Under the pieces are notes generated by a model, which did no database searches, was not told the origin of the DNA, and saw nothing but the letters and a program-made list of their open reading frames with translations. Of a DNA stretch of 64,000 nucleotides, positions 1 through 13,632 are shown in pieces. Every line of letters begins with the position of its first letter. Within the stretch, counting starts at the first letter, position 1. This stretch comes from Chrysomallon squamiferum (lineage: Eukaryota; Mollusca; Gastropoda; Neomphalida; Peltospiridae), in NCBI GenBank assembly GCA_012295275.1, contig CM022679.1, forward strand, positions 19,654,342-19,718,341. Reading direction: 5' to 3'. A program made the translations under genes and the position numbers.

Positions 1-472
1 TTTATCCATAAATGCAGTTAAAAAAAAGGTTTTTACTTATGCCATGAAAGTGAATGAAATGTAAAATATTCCTATTTCTGTGAATTTGCAAGAGATAAAC
101 TTAGAAGTTCTAGTAATCATTGTACCATGTTTCATAAGCCTAAATTCTACATTTATCAGTGTAGAGGAAAAGAAGTGTGGCTGGAATAGGATAGTTGAAG
201 AAGCTATAACCAGAACAGGAATTTTGTATTTTGATCTCTCCCACTGTTAATTATGATGTAAAATCCATTTACACAAGATATATTGCATACTGCAAAACAT
301 AGCAAGTAAGGAAATAATTACAAAATGATGCTGCTGTAAAAATTAAATGGCACGTTAACTGACCAAACATGATGGAAGAAAAATAAGTGATTGACTGTTT
401 ATACAGTAGGAGCTCAGAGTTGTAATTTGACCCACACAATGTTCAGGTTGTATTTTCTGTCACCTGTTACAG
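1..472 (+). other. Intron 3' part (upstream exon outside window)
   Basis: No repeat-like coding segment is visible on either strand. The stretch ends in a normal acceptor (gttacag) for exon 1. By the alternation rule, the preceding core exon must lie left of the window. Confidence 0.7.
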
Positions 473-658
473 GTGCGAGTGGTGGCAGCAGATGGAGGTG
501 AGCCAGCGAGATCTGCCACAGCTCTTGTGTTTGTCACAGTCCTGAGAAACTTTGAGGCTCCTGTCTGGTCCCAGCAGACCTACACATCCAGAATACCAGA
601 AACAACATCTGTACTGGACAAAGTGCTAACTGTCAAAGCTGTTGATGGAGATCCCAGG
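473..658 (+). CDS. Exon 1, linker exon (type 1a)
   Basis: 62 codons, phase 0/0. Begins [11 protein letters not shown] (end of a repeat whose start lies outside the window), linker L-R-N-F-E-A-P-V-W, x-E-x site I-P-E-T, and A-V-D-G-D. The P-V-W-S-Q...I-P-E-T stretch recurs in exon 56. Donor AGG|gtatat. Next intron 301 bp, T-rich with poly-T runs near 747-763 and 810-822. Confidence 0.9.
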
Positions 659-3600
659 GTATATGTTGTATAAATAATAAATTAATTTTATAAATATTTC
701 ATCTGTATATGAGATATATATTATTTGTTGTTATTATTATTATTATTTTTTTTTTTTTTTTTTGAAGATTTTAGATTAAATTCTAAATTACTAAAATATT
801 CTTTTTAATTTTTTTTTTTTTTAATAATTTGTATTTCAAATTATATTCAAAATTTGTTGTTTTCACTGTCTTTTTTCAAACTATTATCAGACTTACAAAG
901 AAGAAATCATGAATCATCATTGCTTTCACAATATCAGTGTTTTCTCTGTTTATTTCTAGCCTCCAAACAATGATGTATATTATCATTTAAATGGAAGTGA
1001 TGTGTCTCTTTTCTTCTTTGAAATTGACAAAATAAAAGGTGCAATTAAAATCAGACGATCTCTGACCCTAGATAAATCAAGACCAAACCAGTATGAAGTG
1101 AGTATTTTTAATCATTTTTTAATCCAATCTAGTCTAACTAAATTTGAAAGTCTTGGAGTTAGAAATAATGAGAAATTATAGATAAAGTAAATTTTGTTTT
1201 TGTCTTGTTTATGTTTTATTGTAGTTATCTCTTTTAGCAACAAATAAAGAAACCAGTTAATTCAATCTCACCTGATTGCAATTTGTTTTCATGTTTATGC
1301 TATAGATTTGAAATCATAAGTAAATAGAGTTTAATATTTTATGTCATTTTATTCTGTTTTATTGATTAAACATGAAGTTGTAACTAATTTCTGTCCAGTC
1401 TAACTGAGTTTTGACTGTTTCTCCAGTTCACTGTTAGAGCTACAGACGGTGGGACTCCCTCACTGACCTCATCAATCAACATCCCTGTGAGGATCCAGGT
1501 GTACAGAAACAACCAGGCACCCAAGTTCACCAGAGAACACTATCAGCAAATCATCCAGGAAGGAATAAAGTCAACAGATAGCTTGGTTACACTAAAGGCT
1601 GAGGATAATGACCCTGATGTTAGATTATTAATAATAAAGTGTTATTAATATTTGTCATGTAATAAAAAATCAAGCTTACAATTAAAAAAAAAAAGCACTT
1701 CTTTATAATGGTTTCAGATTTGGAAATGTAAAGTAATTTTTGCATGAAATGATATCAGTTGTTTGAGATATGTAGTCTCAGTGCAGGCATTTTTCAGACT
1801 TACGTAAGCATTGATTTAAATAGTGTGGCTTTATCTGTCAACAAAGTTTTTGAATTAGTTAAATTGTACCAATATTTTTATTTTTATTTTTTATCATTAA
1901 GAAGATGGATATTTGCTTATAGTGTCTGTTTAATTCAGCTTGACTTCAGTCAGATAACATATTCTATTGACGGCCCAGACACTGTTCTCAACTTGTTTTC
2001 CATCAACAATAAAGGCATCATCCATGCATTGGATGCAGCAGCAGCAGAAACCATTAATATGGGATCAGAGACAAAATATAATGTAAAGCTTCTTTTCATA
2101 CTAGATTTTATTTCTTTTTATAAGAAAATTCATATATTAACCACACATCACTACAAATGACAGATTGTAGACCTTAGAATAACAAAATGCAGCATATAAC
2201 AAGTATACATTTTACATTATATTTGCCAATGATATTTAATTTGTTACCTTTGACAGTCACAAATATATACATATTACTTTATTTTTGCCAGTTGGAATAT
2301 ATTTATTTCATTTTCTGTGTCAGTCACAGATTTATATGTTTTATTCTATCTTTGCTAATACATATTTTTCAAAATGTCTGTGATTTCAGATTTATGCCCG
2401 AGCTGCTGACAAGGGTGATCCTCCTCTCTATGATGTGTGTCTTGTTGAGCTGAGTGTCAATCACAATCTCAACTCTCCAGTAATAGACCCACTGACATAC
2501 AATCAAACAGTATTTGAAACTATGCAGATTGGAAAGCCTATAACAACAATTAGAGCATCTGACAGTGACAGACTGGCAAGTATTTTTCAACTATTAAATG
2601 TTTAGAATTAGTTTCTCAGATACAGTATGTTTAAAATTGACCAGTGATATCTCAAATGTTTGTTTAAAATTAACACTTCAGCTGACATTTTGTTTGGTTT
2701 TATTTACCATTGAAATTTGTGGCATTATTTCTGCAAGTTCAGAATTTAATTTTTTTTTGTTGTAATTTTAAATAATTCTGCTCATATTATGATGATGACA
2801 AATGTAATGATGAAAAAAAAAATGTTACTGTGCACTGGTGTCTTCAGTAATACTATTTTAAAAACTAAAATCATTTGTTAGATAAATTTTATTAAATGAT
2901 TTCTGTTTCTGGTGTATTAAATGTTAAAGATTAATAATTTGTTTTAGAGTCCTGATAACAATATTTTCTACACTCTGACTGGTTCTGCCAAAGTCAAAGA
3001 CTTTTTTCAAATAAATGAAAAATCTGGCAAAATTTCCATTAGGAAAAGTTTGCTTGAAGACCAGTCTCCAGATAATTCTAAATATTTTGTAAGTTTTTAA
3101 ATATTAATTCCTAAATAAATAAAACTAGTCATTTAATTATTGCTTTGTTTCAGTTCAAACATTTTTTATTATTCTAGTTTGATTACATATTGCGTTTTTC
3201 TAACATAAGAATATTTATTTTAATTTTATGAAGAAAGGTATTTATTTCTTCTTAAAATATTTCTAGCTTTTATTTTACAAATATATAATTATTATAATGA
3301 AGAACATTTGAATTATTTCTGAAAACATTAAGGTTGTGATTAGATGTACAGATTTTCAGTAATATTTATTTTAGACAATAATTAATTTAAAGGTAACCTG
3401 ATTAAAAAATCTATCTGAAGATTTGGTGCCAGAAAATGAATTTTATTTTCTTTGAGTTACAACTATAATCATCCATCCATTACGGTTAATAATCTATTAT
3501 CATTAATTTGTTTTTTTAAACTTACAGATGCAAGTAATTGCCACTGATAAAGGTTTGATTCAGATGACATCAGACCAAATGGCTTCAGTGACAATTAATG

Positions 3601-6600
3601 TTATTCGTAACAAGTATTCACCTCATTTCATAAACCTTCCTTATGACAAACACATTCCGCGTACTGCTGGAAAAGGTGCTGCTGTTGTGAAGGTTACTGC
3701 TGTAGATGATGATATAGAGGTATATATTGCAACAAATGTTATTGCAAATATTTAAAAATGTAAAATTAACATGACTTAAAAGTATTTTATATAATATATT
3801 TATTGTAAGGTAAATTTTAATTATTTCTGTCAAATTCATAAAGGTTACAATTTGTTAGCTAGTTATTGTTTCATCTGACTGTTAACTGGTGTTTTTATTT
3901 CTATATTTTAGGTTCCATTCAACAACATTACATACAGCATAGCTGGTCAGACCTCTGAAAGATTTGAAATTGATTCCATTTCAGGAGATATTACATTAAC
4001 TCAAGGCATACAGGCAGATTCTGAATCAGCTTATGTGGTAGGTTCATTGATTCTATTGCATCCTTTATTTGTTTATGTGTTTCATCAGTTTTTCATCTTA
4101 TATACAACATACAACATCATCTTAGATGACAGTCTTCATATCTGCATTTGTATAATATTTGCTAATTCAGTGCATATTAATGAAATTCTTATGGATTCAA
4201 TTCCCAAATTTAGAGTCTTTGAATATTTTAAATGTCAGATAACTTTTTTCCATCAGAAAAAGTTTCAGCAAATGTCAGTATAGGAAAGACAACACTTGGT
4301 TATGAAACTTAATATAATATTTATTTGTTTCGATTGTACTAGTAAAAAAGGCTTAATATTCATAATATAATTGCTTACAAACTGATGCTTAAACTGCCTT
4401 AAAAATTATAAAGATTTTCATTTCTTAATTAAGATTTAGAAATTTTATTTATACATTTATTATGTTTATTTTACTTTATTTCATTATTTCCTTACAGCTG
4501 ACTGTAATTGCTACTGATGGTGGAAAGCCTTCAAAGTCAGACTACAACATGTTCACTATCTCTGTGGATCACAACTTGTTTGATCCTGTTCTGACACTGC
4601 CATATGGACCTACATACGAAAATGAAACCACAATACTGGAGACCACTGGTTTTAATGATGTCATTTTTGATGTGGACGCAACTGATAGAGATGTCTCAGT
4701 AAGACTTTTCCAAAATAAAGTTTATTTTTTCTACTAAATATTTGTAATAATTCATTCTAGAAAAAGTAACTTTTAAATAACACACTGGAAACAATGCTGA
4801 TCTCTTTATTTTATTTTTTATACAGAGTCCTTACAACAGACTTAGATTCAGTATAACAGGGAATGGCACAGCTCCAAACTGTTTCCTGATCAAGTCTGAA
4901 ACTGGTGAAATCAGACTTAAATCATCACTACTGCAAGACACTGAAACCAGATACACAGTAAGTTCTTTTGCTTTGTGGCTTCCACTAACTTAAATTACAG
5001 TTGCTCCAAAACATAACAGTTGATACAGTTCTTGAACATTGTTTGTAAGATAAAATTTAATATTAATACAATTTATGCTATGAAAATAATAGAAAATTAA
5101 TTTGTTGTCTGTAATGATTACACATTTAATTATAAACACAAAGGCATTGTTTCCATTCAAACAAACAACCTGTCACTATGTCCTATTATCAACCAGAGAC
5201 TCAACTAATTGCTAGTTCATTGTATACATTATCAATTAGAGAAAAGTGATACTTTAATAGAATCAGTCTTAAAGCTAATACCTTGTAACAAAGAATTATG
5301 TATATTTACAGATCATTGTGAAAGTGGCAGATGAAGGCAAACCTGCTCGTTCTGCATCTGCTACAGCCACCATCCACATCAACGTCATTCGCAACAATTT
5401 TGGACCTCAGTGGATTGGTCTGCCATATTCAAAAACTGTCAATGAAGATGTTGCTAATGGAACATCTGTGTTTGTGGTAGAAGCACAAGATAAAGATATC
5501 AGTGTAATTTAATTTATTTATTGAATCCAAGCTTTATAACCTTTTATTTTTCATTCTTAAGAAGTATAAAATTGCTTTTAATTACGATTCATTTTAAAGT
5601 TTCCTTGTAATTATTATTTTCTATTATTATTTATTTTTTATTTTACATTTGTTTGTTACTATTATTTATTAACTTATTTATTTTATTGCCTTATTTTTAT
5701 TTAATTCTTTTTATTAATTTAAAAAAAAATGTATTTACTATTATAATATTTGAAGTTTTTAAACTATTTCATAATTATTTTTACTTTGATAATTACTGCC
5801 ATAATTAGATTTTAATTAATTAATGATTAATGTAAAAGGTTTGTTTAATGATATTCTTTTCAGGACACATTTGATCAAGTTATCTACTCCCTGATTGGAG
5901 ATGGAAATGCACCTGACTACTTTTCTATCAACAGCAAAACTGGTGTAATAGTTAATAAGAAATCTCTCTCTGAAGTGTCAGATTCCATATTTTTTGTAAG
6001 TAGTTTATCTGTATATACCAAGCTAATCTATCAAAAGAACCTATATTTACTAGCATGTGCACATGGACACACACACTCACACACAAAAGACACATACATA
6101 CATATACACATACAAGTTTTATTTAAATCTTCAGAGATTATTAAATATATAAAAATATTTCATATTATTTTATAAAACATGTCAATGTTACAGTTAAGAG
6201 TACTGGCTGTGGACAATGGTATCCCTCCAAGAACAAACTCAACTGTGGTTGCTCTGACAGTGAATCGAAATCTCAATCCTCCAGAATTTAAACAGTTTCT
6301 CTATGAAAAAACCATTGATGAAAATCAGCCCATCGGGGTTCCATTTTTAACTCTTAATGGAAGTGATGCTGACAAAACAGTAAGATATTGAGGTGAAATC
6401 TTAAAGGTTTAATTAAAAGTGTCACTGGCAACATGACTGATCGTGTTGTTGTTAACAGTTTTTGATTTGTTTTTTGTTTTTAAATATGTGAAAGTTGTTA
6501 GTGTCAGTGATAGAGTTGATAATTGATAAACATAAATAAAAAATTATATCTGTTCCTTGAAATTGTTTCTTAAATATAGATTGGATCCTATGTAAAGCAC

Positions 6601-8027
6601 AGATAAAAGGTATTTGAGAGAATTTTGTAACTAATGTGTTTCTTCTTTTTTCAAAATATTCAGCCACCTCATAACATATTTGAATTTCTCATGGTTGATG
6701 ATGGCAGTAAAGCTTTCCACTGGTTTTTCTTGGAACCATCCACAGGAGATGTTGTTGTGACCCAGTCTTTAACTGATGACACAGATTCTAATAATACTTT
6801 ATACCAGGTAAATTCTGACTTATAATGTACAAACAGTCCTTGATAAGTTAAATTAACATATTAATATAAATAAAATAAATAATATTTTTGTTAACCATAA
6901 TAATTAATTATAAAAATGTTTGGTCTGATGTTATATCTGTGTCTTTTACATGTAATGATGAGTTTGTGCCCATATATTTATATATTAGGAAATGTAACAT
7001 GTATACCAAGACACTTTTGTGATTTTGCTTATGACTGAGTACATATGCATATCTGATGTGAGATACCAGGATAAACCTTTTCATTCAGGAATGATACTTT
7101 TAATATCAATATTTATATAAATGCTTAGTACTAAATGAAGTAAACAAATGTTTTATTATTTTTAGTTTGAGGCAATGATTCAAGATCAAGGTAATCCCTC
7201 TAAAAGAGGTAAAAATACAGCCACTGTTCAGATCAGAGTGACTCGTAACAAACATGAACCAGAATTCAGTAAGAATCCAGTTTTTATTTCCATTGATGAA
7301 ACGAAAGCAGTCATGTCCAGTGTGGGTCAAATTGAAGTTAAGGATATGGATTTGAATGTGAGTGTCACTGTAATTATTTTTTTAGGGTGGGTAGTATTAG
7401 TTCATATTCATATTATTTTCATTGGCTTTTCTTTTTAAATATTTTTTTATTATAATTCATTTTATTTTTGGTGGTGTTTCATTTTTATTTATTTATTTAT
7501 TTACTTTATTATTTTTATTTTTGGTGTCATTTGTTTTTGTTTTTTCACATATTTATCTGTTATTTTATTTTTCTATATTATTTCATATTAATTTATGGTT
7601 TCATTTTCACTTAGGATAGTTACAAATAATTATTTTATTTATTGCTGAATAAAGATATTAATTTAATTAACTTTTTCATGCATTATATATTATAGGCTTC
7701 TCTATCCAGTGAATATTAATTTTATTTTATTTCACTGTAGGCTCCTTTTAATACAATTCTGTTGCGAGTTATTGGAGATGAAAAAGGGCCTGAGTTTTTC
7801 CGTCTGAACACCAATGGAGACATTACTGTACAGCAAGATCTGACCAGAGATACAGAAATAAGATATACAGTAATAGAAACTGTCATCAGATACATATTTT
7901 ACTGAAACCAGCTAATAATACTGAATTAATATTTTTAACAACCAAATCTGTTGCCTTTCACTGCTTATGCTAAATGGGCTTAGAAACATTTGATGTATGT
8001 ATGTATGTGTGTATTTATGTATATATG

Positions 8028-8101
<74 letters not shown>

Positions 8102-10132
8102 GAGCATATCAATAAAAATGTTACAAAACAGTTTATAATACAGAATATTAGTTGCAATTAAATATATATCATATCAGTCTCTGATTAAATAATGTAATTT
8201 TCTCAGCCTAAACTTCCTATACATTTTTATTTCTAATATAACTGATATTAAGTTATTTTGTTTTAGCTGCGTATTGAAGCTCATGATGGAGGCATACCAC
8301 CAAAGTCAGCCACAGCTCTAGTTATTATCAATGTTAATAGAAATCTCCATGTTCCTGAGTTTGTGCTCGATGTTTACCAGAGCAGAATCCCCGAAACCAT
8401 TGGTCTTGGAGTCAGTGTCTTACAAGTTAAAGCCAGTGATAAAGATAAATTGGTAAGTCATAGGTTTGTCAAGCAAATAATATATTCCATAACACAAAAA
8501 ATTCCATTTGTAAAATAATAAATATATATTTGGATTAAAAAGAAACTTAAATTTGGGAACAAAAAAATCAAAAGAAACAGGAGGTGATAGACATATTTTA
8601 AATACAAAATATTAAATCCAGTACTTCTAAAATAATAACTATATATTAAATAAAAAAACAAGAAGTCTAGTGAACATTAGAAAACAAAAACTAAAATAAA
8701 TAGATGTTAAATATTAGTAATATTTAATCAGATTATACATTTTTGGGGGAGCAGTCTTAACAAGAATATCTGTAATGTGTTTATTGATAACATTTTTGTT
8801 ACATATTTATTCAGTATAAGTTTGTTTTCAGACAATCTACAACACAGTGACATACAGGATAGTAGTTAATCCAAAGAATGAAGCTGGTGTGAAGTATTTC
8901 ATGGTGGATGAAACTAGTGGAATCATCACAGTACGCAAGTCTCTCTACAGCGACACAACAAAACGGCTCAAGTATACTGTTAGTAAATTTTAGATGAATT
9001 TTTTACACATTACTTAAATTTGAACATTTATTTAAATTTCATTATTCTTTGTTATTTCAATGATTATTTATTCTCTGCATTTGTGTATGTTTTTGATTAA
9101 TCTACACTGTTAAAACCGAATTATATTCAGGTTTTATACTAAGATATAATAACAGCAGGAAAAACTGACTGATTACTAAATAATAGGAAGAAAATGTAGG
9201 TTTTAATGGAATTACAAAATTAAACACATTCTTTAATTATTACTAAAAATCATGTTTATATTTTCTTTTAATATTTTAACCTTTTTAATTTTCCTCACTG
9301 TTTTTCAGTTCTTTGTACAAGCTGTTGATGGGGATGGCCAAACCTCGGTGAAGAATGCCTTTGTAGCTGTTGATGTTTTCAGAAATCTACACGCCCCAGT
9401 GTTTGCCGATGTAGGTTATACAGTGGAGATCAATAACACACATCCTGTCACCTCTCTGGTGTTTGACTCTCTGGCTACAGATAAAGATGATCATGTAGGT
9501 TTTAAATACTGTTAACATCCACACCTCAATCTGCATTCAGATTATTATGATAGTATAAAACTGACCATATGTTAAACATTGTTAAATGTGTTTAATAATT
9601 TTCAAAAATATTTTGTATTGAAACAAATTTTTAATAAAAATATTGAAAAAGGATTAGTTTTGCTTTCTTCTTGATAACAGATACAAAAAAAAGTGTTTAA
9701 AAATTTAAAAAAAAACACATTAAAAAACTATTTAAAAGGATCTGTTTTGTGGACTTTCATGATATTTTTCCAGCCATTGTTCAACACTGTGACATATCGC
9801 ATTATTGGAGATGATGATGGCCAAGTGTATTTTAGTGTTAACAATGTTAATGGCAGAGTTTTCCTGGCTAGAAGTGTCAAAAGTATAATACCATCCAAGT
9901 TCAAGGTAAGATTAACTTATTTACTATTAGAGGACAATAATATACCTAAAATTAAAAGTATGGTTTATGAGGAATGTTGAAAAGAGAAAATGATGGTATA
10001 GCTTGAACAAATCTAATACCAAACTTAAAGTTTACATGTGCAATGGACTACCTGGGTATTGTTTCCAAGATCCCAAATGTGGCATACAAATGGCTGATTT
10101 CAATGCTAAAGCTCATATTTTTATTTCTTTTC

Positions 10133-10167
<35 letters not shown>

Positions 10168-13100
10168 TTAATTTATCTCATACCTCTTATATGAAGCTTA
10201 TTTCTGAATTTATCTATTTGTTGTAGGTCCGACTGGAGGCCAGGGATGAAGGCATACCTAATAAAGTTGCCATCAAAGTTCTCACAATTATCGTGAAAGA
10301 AATTTTCTAGCTCCTGAATTTTCAAGTTCTTCTTATGAAAAAACAATACTTGAAAGCCATCCAGTGGCATCAAAGGTACTCACAGTGTTTGCAGAGGATG
10401 GGGATCTTACTGTGAGTTTTATCTGCCTTTTATTGTCATTACTAAGTAAACATCTGTAGCAAATTAACAGAAAGAAAAAGGTGTTCTTACTTAACAGTAA
10501 AAACATTATTACAAAAATTTATTATTATTACATTTAACCTATTTTATTTAAAATATTTAACAAATACTTACTTTTATTTACTGTATAAATATTTAATAAA
10601 AATGTATTTACCTTTATTAAAATCATTTTACTAATAATTATTTTTATTATATTTAAAGTATTTTGCAAATACATAATTTATTTACTGTATTATATTTAAT
10701 AAAAATTTATTTTGTATTATATTTAACACATTTAACAAATATTTATTACTGTTATGTCTCTCAGTCTCCAAACAGAGATTTGCAGTACTATGTAGATGGA
10801 AGCAATGACAGGTTCATGATTGTGGCTCACACTGGCGTAATCAAATTGAGACGATCTCTTGTAGGAGAATCAGAAGCATTTTATTCTGTGAGTTTTAAAT
10901 GCACATAATTTTAATATATTATATTATACAGCAGTAATAGACTTCCCATATTGTAACCACTAAACCCACTCAGAAACAAACTGTCTGTACTTAGAAGAAA
11001 TAACATTGTAACAACATCTTTTCATCATGATAACATTGTGATACAAAGTATTAAAGTAAATGTTAATAATCTTTTACAATAATAACTTGTTATACAGTTA
11101 ATACCTTTTAACAACTTAGTAACATTTTCTTGCAAATACAATAAAATGTTAAAAAGCTGAGACAAATGTTTTTTTTTTTTTTTTCAGCTCACTGTTTATG
11201 CAGAATATAATATTTTACTGAATTTTTCGATTCATTGTTTATGCAAAACATAATATTTTAATGATTTTGTTCAGTTCATTGTTTATACTGAAGATAATAT
11301 TTTATTGATTTGTTTTTGTTTTGTTTTTTCAGTTCACTATTTATGCAGAAGATAATATTTTATTGATTTTTTTTCAGTTCAATGTTTATGCAGAAGATAA
11401 TATTTTATTGTTTTTTTCAGTTCTATGTTTATGCAGAAGATAATATTTTATTGGTTTTTTAGTTCAATGTTTATGCAGAAGATAATATTTTACTGATTTT
11501 TTTCAGTCCACTGTTTATGCAGAAGATATAGTTTATTTTTTTTTCAGTCCACTGTTTATGCAGAAGATATAGTTTATTTATTTTTCAGTTCAGTGTTTAT
11601 GCAGAAGATAATATTCTATTAATTTTTTCAGTTCGGTGTTTATGCAGAAAATAATATTCTATTGGCTTTTTCAGTTCAGTATTTATGCAGAAGATAATAT
11701 TCTATTGACTTTTCAGTTCAGTGATTATGCAGAAGATAATATTCTATTGACTTTTCAGTTCAGTGATTATGCAGAAGATAATATTCTATTGACTTTTCAG
11801 TTCAGTGTTTATGCAGAAGATAATATTCTATTGACTTTTCAGTTCAGTGTTTATGCAGAAGATCTTGGTGAGCCTCCACTGAGGAGTGAACTCGTACCTG
11901 TAACCATTAACGTTACTCGCAATCTGAATGCTCCACATTTCCAGAATGAGCCGTACACAACTTCTGTGAAAGCTGATGTAGCTCCTGGCTTTGATATTTT
12001 CAAAGTGGAAGCTACAGATAAGGACCTACAGGTACATTTAACATTTGATAATTGAAATATAAAATAATATATTTGAATAATTAAAGATATAAAGTGTTCA
12101 TCTGAATAGTAAAAATTACTGTTTATAAATAATAATAATTACTTCTGAAAATTATGTCTTCCATGAAACAACACAGGAAACAATTTGAGAATAATAGTTT
12201 TTTGTTTATTTTGTACTTAACAAGTTTGTCCTGTGTCTTTACTCCGAAACAGTATTATAAACAAAATGTTTTTATAATTATTGTTGTTGATTTTTCTGAA
12301 GAGAAAACTCTAACTTGTCCAGTTAGACCATCTATAATTATCAGATGTATAATTATCAAACTTGTAATAAGATATTAGTGAATAATCAATGAAAATGTTA
12401 TGTATTTACATTTTCCAGGTCCCTTTCAATAAAATGACTTATGATATCATAGGAGATGATAGTGCTGTTGATTTTTTCCACATTGACAGTGATTTGGGAC
12501 TCATAACATTGAAACAGTCCATGCAATCACATCCAGCAGAGTATTACCAAGTATGTATATTATAACAGACAGTTTGTAATGTATTTAAATTACATTTTTC
12601 AGTCTCAGGCACACATACACACACTCTATCAGTGTATCTCAGAAATCTATTGAAATCATTAGAACTTTAAAAACTTGTCCCACTAAACTTATTTTATTTT
12701 TTTTTTTTTTTTTAAAGATTCGAGTGAGAGTAAGAGATGGAGGAAGACCCAGTTTGTTTGCTGTGACACTTGTCACAGTCAATGTCACACGCAACTTAAT
12801 GAGACCACGTTTTGACAAAATAATTTACAGTCCAAGAATACTGGAGATTCACAAGTTAGGAGTTGTCTTTCAGTCCATGGTGGCTCATGACTTTGACACT
12901 TTTGTAAGTATCACCAACTGCTACTTTCTTTTACTTAATCTTAGTTTTGCTATTTTCAACTTGAATATTTGTGATTATAACTCACTGTTATGTATCACAT
13001 TCGTTTTCTTAATTTACTCATGATTGTTGTTTAAGCCAGTATAGAGAAATGTAATATTTGTTTCAGCCTCCTAACAACAAAATAGAGTTTAACCTAACTG

Positions 13101-13593
13101 GAGATGCAGAGTGTCTGAAATTCTTCAAGATTGGTCCATCTGGGGGTCTTTATGTGGCCAGTGACCTAACAGCTGACCAGGCTAAATCCACACTTTATTC
13201 TGTATGTATCTGATACTTCTCATTTATTTATTATTCATAGTAGTTGAATTAAACCCTTCTTTCTCATTTGTTATCTTACAATTTACATTTTCTTTGTAAG
13301 TTCATGTAATCAGGAAAATAAGTTTTACTACCCTTCCTTTTACAGAAAGTGTTTGATTTACAGATGTTTTAATTGTTAATGTTTTACGTAAATTCTAACT
13401 GACTACAAACCCACTGTTTTCAGCCTAGCTAGGGTTGGATATATTCATAGGAAGGTGGTTATAGGAATTAAAACAACAGGAAAACATGTCAACATATACT
13501 GAAATAGATGTTGTAGTTATAGTATTACTGTTATGAATTCAGATACATTAACAACAAAAATGTGATGAAGTTCATTTTACACATATACAAATA

Positions 13594-13632
<39 letters not shown>

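Noticed and set aside
10293-10310. An 18-bp GT...AG segment that could remove the exon 21 stop
   Set aside because: Too short for any known spliceosomal intron, and its removal leaves the frame wrong.
11188-11863. CRISPR-like array (regular repeats at 11.2 kb and 31 kb)
   Set aside because: No unique spacers, eukaryotic context; these are tandem minisatellites.
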